Part shown: piece by piece, positions 4,818 to 9,139 of the stretch | Numbering within the stretch: position 1 is the first letter of the stretch | Layout of the letters: each line of letters starts with the position of its first letter | Assembly (NCBI GenBank): GCA_964589725.1 | Contig: CAZPUJ010000693.1 | Span: 1 to 9,139, forward strand | Origin: CAYSHJ01 sp964589725 | GTDB taxonomy: Bacteria; Planctomycetota; Planctomycetia; Planctomycetales; Planctomycetaceae | Direction of reading: 5' to 3' | DNA length: 9,139 nucleotides | Translations under genes and position numbers: made by a program | Notes under the pieces: generated by a model | The model's input: the letters and a program-made list of their open reading frames with translations, nothing else | Database searches by the model: none | What the model was told of the DNA's origin: nothing

Positions 4818-5867
4818 TTACAGCGATTTCGGGTGTTGGATGCGGCACCAGGGGAGGGCGTCTTGAAGGGTGTCGAGGGCGGCGGGGGTGACGGCGGTTT
4901 CAGTGAGGTTCAGGGACTTGAGCGTTTTCAGCTTGTGGAGGTGCGGCAGGCCGGCGTCGGTGATCGGGATGGCGTTCAGGTGCAGCGTCTCCAGCGCGGG
5001 GAGGTCGGCCAGTGCGGCCAATCCGGCGTCCGTGATGCGGGGGCAGAGACTCACATCCAACTGTGGAAGTTCGCGGAGCACCGCCAGATCGTGGTCCTGA
5101 ATGGGTAGGCCGCCGAGGTAGAGGATTCGCAATTGCGTCAGGCGCTGGAGATGGGGGAGGCAGGCTCCGGTGAGGCTGGCTCCGGTGAGGCTGGCGTTGT
5201 GGAGGTGCAACTCGCGGAGGCTGGTGCAGTCGGCGAGACGGGCGAGGTCGGCGTCTTTCACGGTTTGCAGCCCGGAAAGATCGACGCCCGTCAGCAGCAC
5301 CGGGCCGCTCAAAAGCGCTGTGCGCGGGTCAACCGCTGTGCGCGGGTCTCCTGACCCCGCACTGGCGTTGGACCGTAGGTCTCCCTTTGTCTTCGTGGGT
5401 TCGCTGTCGGCGGGAGACCTGCCGTCGGTGTAGGGTGCTCGGCCGGTCAGCAGGAAGAACAGCGTGCAGCCCAGCGCGTACAAGTCGGCGCGGTGATCGA
5501 CGGCGTGCGTGTCGTCCCATTGCTCCGGAGCCATGTAGTCGGGCGTGCCCAGAATCTGTCCCGACTGCGTGAGCGCCGTCTCCGCCATCGCGGCGTGACT
5601 GGGCGAGTCCCCCTGCAACCGAGCCAGACCCAGGTCCAGCACCTTGACGGTATAGGTAGCAGAACTCGTGAGAGTTCTGGCGTTCGGGTCGGAAGTCTCA
5701 CGACTTCCGCTACTCACCTTCGCCAGAAACAAATTGCTGGGCTTGATGTCGCGATGCACCACGCCGTGCGCGTGAGCGTACTCGACGGGCTGCGCGGCAT
5801 CGTTTGGTTCGTGAGACCGAGACGGCTCGCTCGGCTGCGCTGCGGACTTTTGAACCGAGGCCGTCAT
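4818..5867 (-). CDS. Truncated Ser/Thr kinase (no N-lobe) fused to leucine-rich repeats; possible pseudogene
   Basis: 349 aa. Kinase C-lobe motifs: VEYAHAHGVVHRDIKPSNLFL (HRD 38–40, K42, N45), VKVLDLGLARL (DLG 78–80 in place of DFG), GTPDYMAPEQ (APE 113–115), DLYALGCTLFFLLTGRAPY (128–146). The Gly-rich loop, VAIK lysine and αC Glu are absent, and the helices after αF are missing, so ATP-dependent activity is unlikely. Residues 195–343 are LRRs of planctomycete type (RITDAGLAALADLPALETLHLN, ITDAGLPHLHKLKTLKSLNL), ending LPWCRIQ. Two stretches are palindrome-encoded insertions: about 52–71, in the loop between NLFLAK and VKVLDLG, and about 146–190. A 15-bp exact tandem repeat (5163–5177, 5178–5192) encodes SLTGA twice. 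The ATG overlaps the DUF1501 stop as ATGA, allowing coupled translation. The open frame upstream of 5867 is only antiparallel noise in the DUF1501 gene. Either a stable domain remnant or a decaying gene. Confidence 0.72.
   Translation of the reverse strand: MTASVQKSAAQPSEPSRSHEPNDAAQPVEYAHAHGVVHRDIKPSNLFLAKVSSGSRETSDPNARTLTSSATYTVKVLDLGLARLQGDSPSHAAMAETALTQSGQILGTPDYMAPEQWDDTHAVDHRADLYALGCTLFFLLTGRAPYTDGRSPADSEPTKTKGDLRSNASAGSGDPRTAVDPRTALLSGPVLLTGVDLSGLQTVKDADLARLADCTSLRELHLHNASLTGASLTGACLPHLQRLTQLRILYLGGLPIQDHDLAVLRELPQLDVSLCPRITDAGLAALADLPALETLHLNAIPITDAGLPHLHKLKTLKSLNLTETAVTPAALDTLQDALPWCRIQHPKSL
5163..5192. repeat. 15-bp exact tandem duplication in the LRR coding region
   Basis: GGCTCCGGTGAGGCT occurs twice head to tail, adding one SLTGA unit in frame to the leucine-rich repeat protein. 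Confidence 0.85.
5316..5437. repeat. Second repeat/palindrome cluster inside the kinase–LRR gene
   Basis: CGCTGTGCGCGGGTC is present twice exactly (5316–5330, 5334–5348). A small hairpin GGGTC-TCCT-GACCC follows at about 5344–5357. Then inverted arms AGGTCTCCC (5377–5385) and GGGAGACCT (5412–5420) enclose 26 bp. Together they encode the Ser/Asp/Thr-rich linker that replaces the rest of the kinase C-lobe before the LRRs, without breaking the frame. Boundaries are approximate. Confidence 0.6.
5656..5713. repeat. Paired-hairpin palindromic element inserted in frame in the kinase domain
   Basis: 58 bp bounded by GTAGC (5656–5660) and GCTAC (5709–5713). Hairpin 1 is CAGAACTC-GTGA-GAGTTCTG (5660–5679). 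Hairpin 2 is GGAAGTC-TCAC-GACTTCC (5691–5708). It encodes about 20 residues (SSGSRETSDPNARTLTSSAT) exactly in the surface hairpin loop between NLFLAK and VKVLDLGLARL, where kinases normally have only a few residues. The loop sequences match those in the palindrome within the DUF4392 gene. Confidence 0.8.
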
Positions 5868-7336
5868 GTCAATGCCCCTGATGCCAGCACCTCGCGTATG
5901 ACGTGGCCATGCACGTCCGTCAGCCGATAGTCGCGGCCTTGGAATCGGTACGTCAGGCGTTCGTGGTCGAAACCCAGGCAGTGCAGGATCGTCGCGTTGA
6001 GATCGTGAATGTGGACCGGATTGCGAACCACGTTGTAGCCGTAGTCGTCGGTCTCGCCGTACACGACGCCCGGTTTGATGCCTCCTCCGGCCAGCCACAT
6101 CGAGAAACAGCGACCGTGATGGTCGCGGCCGTAATCGGCTTGCAAGCCACCTTGACCGTAAACCGTGCGACCGAACTCGCCACCCCAAATGATCAACGTG
6201 TCATCCAGCAGGCCGCGTTGTTTGAGGTCACGAATCAGCGCGGCTTGCGGCTGATCGACGTCGTGGCATTGTTTGGGGATGTTCGTCGGCAAGCTGCCGT
6301 GTTGGTCCCAGCCGCGGTGATAAAGCTGCACGAAGCGAACGCCTCGTTCGAGCAACCGCCGCGCGAGCAAACAATTCGCAGAGTAAGTTCCCGGCGTCTT
6401 CACTTCCGAGCCGTAGGCTTCAAACGTCGCGGCCGATTCGGACGAGAAGTCAATCAGTTCCGGGACCGACGCCTGCATTCGAAACGCCATCTCGTACTGG
6501 GCGATGCGCGTCGCAATCTCCGGATCGCCCGACTGCGCGAGTTGCTGTTCGTTGAGTTTGGCCAGCCCATTCAGCATCTCGCGCCGCAGCGCGCGGTCGA
6601 TCCCCGGTGGGTTATTCAAATACAACACCGGATCGCCGCTGCCGCGGAGCTTCACGCCTTGATGGCTCGACGGCAAGAAGCCGCTGCCCCAGAGCCGCTC
6701 CAGCAAACCTTGGTTCGCGTCACGTCCGCTGCCGTGCGATATGAGCACGACGAACGCCGGCAGGTCGTCCGCCTCGCTGCCTAATCCGTAACTCGCCCAC
6801 GCGCCCAGCGACGGCCGACCCGGTTGCTGCGATCCCGTTTGAATGTACGTGATCGCCGGATCGTGATTGATCGCCTCGGTGTGTATCGACCGGATCAAGC
6901 ACAGTTCGTCGATGACTTGCCCCGTGTGCGGCAGCAGTTCGCTGAGCCAGGTTCCGTTCTGCCCGTACTGCCGAAATCCAAATTTCGGCGCGATGACTGG
7001 AAAGTTTTTTTGCCCGGACGTCATGCCGGTTAACCGTTGACCTTGCCGAATTGAGTCGGGCAACTCGGACCCATGCAGCCGTTTCAATTCCGGCTTGTAG
7101 TCCAGCAACTCCAAATGTGACGGCCCACCCGATTGAAAGAGATAGACAACGCGCTTCGCGTTCGGCACAAAGTGAGCCCCAGCGGCGACGTGACTGGTCC
7201 CCCGAGTCGTTGACGGCACGGCCAAGGCATCTCGCGTGAGCAGTGATGCGAGAGCCGCCGAACCAAGCGTCGTTCCACTTCGACCGCAGAAGTGACGGCG
7301 AGTCAGTTGAGTTCGGAAGTCTGCGAGCGGAAACAT
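5864..7336 (-). CDS. DUF1501 family protein with Tat signal
   Basis: 490 aa, the normal length for the planctomycete DUF1501 family, which belongs to the alkaline-phosphatase/sulfatase-like fold; the biochemical role is not established. The N-terminus LTRRHFCGRSGTTLGSAALASLL (11–33) has twin arginines (13–14) and a hydrophobic stretch, so Tat export is expected. Conserved stretches visible: VVYLFQSGGPSHLELLDYKP (63–82), RSIHTEAINHDPA (149–161), RGVRFVQLYHRGWDQHG (331–347), LIIWGGEFGRT (381–391), GRDHHGRCFSMWLAGGGIKPGVVYGETDDYGY (403–434), and the C-terminal PVHIHDLNATILHCLGFDHERLTYRFQGRDYRLTDVHG (440–477). All appear intact. The start lies 10 bp after the DUF1553 stop, with a weak GAGG ahead of it; the two form the usual DUF1553–DUF1501 pair. 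The stop overlaps the start of the truncated kinase gene. Confidence 0.95.
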   Translation of the reverse strand: MFPLADFRTQLTRRHFCGRSGTTLGSAALASLLTRDALAVPSTTRGTSHVAAGAHFVPNAKRVVYLFQSGGPSHLELLDYKPELKRLHGSELPDSIRQGQRLTGMTSGQKNFPVIAPKFGFRQYGQNGTWLSELLPHTGQVIDELCLIRSIHTEAINHDPAITYIQTGSQQPGRPSLGAWASYGLGSEADDLPAFVVLISHGSGRDANQGLLERLWGSGFLPSSHQGVKLRGSGDPVLYLNNPPGIDRALRREMLNGLAKLNEQQLAQSGDPEIATRIAQYEMAFRMQASVPELIDFSSESAATFEAYGSEVKTPGTYSANCLLARRLLERGVRFVQLYHRGWDQHGSLPTNIPKQCHDVDQPQAALIRDLKQRGLLDDTLIIWGGEFGRTVYGQGGLQADYGRDHHGRCFSMWLAGGGIKPGVVYGETDDYGYNVVRNPVHIHDLNATILHCLGFDHERLTYRFQGRDYRLTDVHGHVIREVLASGALT

Positions 7337-7346
7337 GCGGCTGGCC

Positions 7347-9139
7347 TCACGTCTTGGAGATCGCCTCGTCCAGATTCAAGATCAAACTGGTGATTGTTGT
7401 CCAGGCGGCGAGTTCGGTAGCGTCGAGTCGGCTGTCGCGTGGTGAGGCACCGACACTCAACAGTTTCTCGGCCGCTGTAGTATCTCGCCGGAAGTGATCG
7501 AGCGCCGCGCGATATGTCGTCAGCAAGACGTCTCGCTCGATGGCATTCGGTTCGCGAGACACGACGATCTGAAACGCGAGGTTCAGTCGCGCCTCATCGG
7601 AGCCGACCTCTTGAGTCATCACTCGTTCCGCCAACTTCCGCGCGGCTTCGACGAACGTTGGATCATTGAGCAACACCAGCGCCTGCAACGGCGTGTTGGT
7701 GCGCGAACGGCGAACGACGCAGAACTCACGGTCCGGAGCGTCAAACGTCGACATGCCGGGCGGTGGGCTGGTCCGTTTCCAAAAGGTGTACATGCTGCGG
7801 CGATACAAACCGTCACCCGAATCGGGGACGTATTTCTCGCGGCGCTCGACCGACACGTCCTCCCACAAGCCTTCCGGTTGATACGGCTTGACGCTCGGAC
7901 CGCCGAGCCGTTCGCGCAGCAAGCCACTCACAGCCAGCGCGTTGTCACGAACCGTTTCGGCCGGCAGACGATAACGCGGGCCGCGAGCCAAGAGCCGGTT
8001 GTGGGGATCGAGTTGCATGTTGGTGGCAGAGAGGGGGAGAGAGGGAGCAGGGGAGAGGGGGAGACGAACCGCATTGCCTTTCGTCCCATCTCCCCCTCGC
8101 CCCATCTCCCCTTCTTGTGACGCCGCCGATGACTGCCGATACGTCGCGCTCGTGACGATCAGTTTCAACATCGCGCGCGTGTCCCAGCCGGTGCGGATAT
8201 ATTCCGTGGCCAGCCAGTCGAGCAATTCGGGATGACTCGGCAACGCGCCTTGCACGCCGAAGTCTTCTGACGTCTCGACCAAGCCGGTCCCGAAGAGCAT
8301 CTCCCACCAACGATTCACCGCCACGCGCGCGGTCAGCGGGTGATCTGGGCTCGTGAGCCAACGGGCGAGATCGAGTCGAGTCAGACCTCCCGCTGTTTCA
8401 AGAAGCCGGGCTTCCTCGTCCGACGCCAGCACCTGCGGCACTCGGGAAGAGACTTGCTCGCCTCGCTGATCGTACTGGCCGCGGCGCAACAAATACGTCG
8501 GGCGTCGCTCCGACATTTCTTCCATGACCATCGTCGACGGGATCGCCTTGTCAATCTCGGCGAGCTGACGCGGAATCTCTGAAATCTGAGATTTGAGATT
8601 TCGAGTCTCGACGTCGATGCGGTCGAGATAGAACTCTCTCAACTCGCCTCGTTGCGTCTCGGTCCGTTTGTCCGGCGCAACGGCGAGAACTTCCTTCAGT
8701 CGTTCGAGCGATTGGCCGGAGGCCAAATTGGCCGCGTCCTCGGCGGTCAGTTCCAGCGAGTAGATCTGCACGTCGTCGATGCGACCTTGAAACGCGGCTG
8801 ACTGATTTCTCCGGCCGATGTGAAACGGCTTGTCCGTGTGCAGCGTGCCAGCAACCGTGTTGTTCGTCGTCACGTCGAGCGGCTGCGGTTTGCCATCGAC
8901 GTAGATCTTCACGCCAGTCGCCTTCCGCGAGCCGTCATACGTCACGACCACGTGATGCCATTCCTTCAGTGAAACCGGATCTTTGGTGATGACCTTGAAG
9001 GCACTGTCGGGCCAGTGATGCACCCAATGGCTCGCGACTTTGCCACCCTCCATGATCACATCGTAACCGCGATGCGCGTTGGCTTCGTCCATCTTCGACA
9101 ACACGGTCGTCGGCTGAGTGGACGTTGGTTGCATCCAGG
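7347..9139 (-). CDS. DUF1553 domain protein with LamG domain (partial, 5' end beyond right edge)
   Basis: At least 597 codons visible; the frame is open to the window edge, so the Met at 9134 is internal. Residue numbers here count from it. Residues 1–140 are a LamG/concanavalin-like domain (EWHHVVVTYDGS 58–69, GVKIYVDGKP 74–83, GRIDDVQIYSLELTAEDAANL 117–137). Residues about 200–590 are DUF1553: TMVMEEMSERRPTYLLRRGQYDQRGEQV (201–228), LDLARWLTSPDHPLTARVAVNRWWEMLFGTGLV (254–286), SATYRQSS (329–336), DPHNRLLARGPRYRLPAE (376–393), TNTPLQALVLLNDPTFVEAARKLAERV near the end. Full-length relatives carry N-terminal cytochrome-c-like and DUF1549 domains, here outside the window. Residues about 338–371 (EGEMGRGGDGTKGNAVRLPL and onward) are an insertion unlike the family. 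NLKSQISEIP (179–188) is coded by another small palindrome. Function unknown; probably exported and acting with the DUF1501 partner. Confidence 0.93.
   Translation of the reverse strand, partial: WMQPTSTQPTTVLSKMDEANAHRGYDVIMEGGKVASHWVHHWPDSAFKVITKDPVSLKEWHHVVVTYDGSRKATGVKIYVDGKPQPLDVTTNNTVAGTLHTDKPFHIGRRNQSAAFQGRIDDVQIYSLELTAEDAANLASGQSLERLKEVLAVAPDKRTETQRGELREFYLDRIDVETRNLKSQISEIPRQLAEIDKAIPSTMVMEEMSERRPTYLLRRGQYDQRGEQVSSRVPQVLASDEEARLLETAGGLTRLDLARWLTSPDHPLTARVAVNRWWEMLFGTGLVETSEDFGVQGALPSHPELLDWLATEYIRTGWDTRAMLKLIVTSATYRQSSAASQEGEMGRGGDGTKGNAVRLPLSPAPSLPLSATNMQLDPHNRLLARGPRYRLPAETVRDNALAVSGLLRERLGGPSVKPYQPEGLWEDVSVERREKYVPDSGDGLYRRSMYTFWKRTSPPPGMSTFDAPDREFCVVRRSRTNTPLQALVLLNDPTFVEAARKLAERVMTQEVGSDEARLNLAFQIVVSREPNAIERDVLLTTYRAALDHFRRDTTAAEKLLSVGASPRDSRLDATELAAWTTITSLILNLDEAISKT
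8028..8117. repeat. Purine/pyrimidine-asymmetric inverted repeat inserted in frame in the DUF1553 gene
   Basis: A G/A-rich half (8028–8064) is followed by a C/T-rich half (8084–8114), with inverted arms GAGGGGGAGA (8055–8064) / TCTCCCCCTC (8089–8098) and CGAA (8065–8068) / TTCG (8080–8083). It encodes about 30 low-complexity residues between the family motifs SATYRQSS and DPHNRLLARGPR, which normally lie close together. The reading frame is kept. Confidence 0.7.
8577..8606. repeat. Small AT-rich palindrome coding for NLKSQIS in the DUF1553 gene
   Basis: GAAATCT (8581–8587) and AGATTTC (8596–8602) are inverted arms around an 8-nt loop, extended by CTC/GAG outside. The stretch is more AT-rich than its surroundings and lies in the linker between the LamG and DUF1553 domains, in frame. 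Confidence 0.5.

Noticed and set aside
4219..4866. Plus-strand open frame across the transposase relic and REP region
   Set aside because: It is made of antisense transposase and palindromic repeat sequence. No family resemblance or ribosome-binding site.
5868..6188. Upstream 107 codons of the kinase–LRR frame
   Set aside because: They overlap the intact DUF1501 gene on the same strand in another frame and are Arg/Ser-rich noise with no kinase N-lobe motifs.
1..9139. tRNA or rRNA genes
   Set aside because: No cloverleaf-like or rRNA-like sequence was recognised on either strand.

Overview
The window looks like chromosomal DNA from a planctomycete (Planctomycetota, probably class Planctomycetia). 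The evidence is a DUF1553–DUF1501 gene pair with a LamG domain and a Tat signal, a Ser/Thr-kinase remnant joined to 'TDAGLxxL' leucine-rich repeats, a three-gene menaquinol:cytochrome c reductase cluster of b6f style, moderately high GC, and many dispersed palindromic repeats. The species cannot be named from this sequence.

Left part (1–2663, all minus strand): a respiratory operon transcribed right to left. It encodes a Rieske iron–sulfur protein, then a b6-type cytochrome b (four haem-ligating His plus the Cys that in b6/QcrB proteins binds haem ci), then the start of a subunit-IV-like membrane protein that runs off the left edge. A REP-like inverted pair of hairpins lies between the last two genes. 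Position 2664–2807 is a divergent intergenic region. A DUF4392 (D-glutamate cyclase family) gene is then read on the plus strand (2808–4034).

Middle part (4035–4817): a mobile-element graveyard. It holds a small element with about 23-bp inverted ends (MITE-like), a truncated and frameshifted Y1/IS200-like (REP-associated type) transposase, and a large inverted pair of REP-like units.

Right part (4818–9139, minus strand): DUF1553/LamG gene (5' end beyond the window), DUF1501 gene, and, joined to the latter by an ATGA overlap, a truncated kinase–LRR gene that has lost its ATP-binding N-lobe.

The most interesting theme is a set of palindromic elements placed in frame inside ordinary protein genes: one in the DUF4392 gene, two in the kinase–LRR gene, and one or two in the DUF1553 gene. 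Two of these share an architecture: a pair of hairpins, the first capped by GTGA and the second by TCAC. The intergenic repeats have the same plan, two hairpins in opposite orientation with mutually complementary loops. This resembles a planctomycete counterpart of the Rickettsia protein-coding palindromic elements, together with REP/BIME units and a decayed REP-type transposase. I infer this from sequence pattern alone; it needs genome-wide repeat searches.
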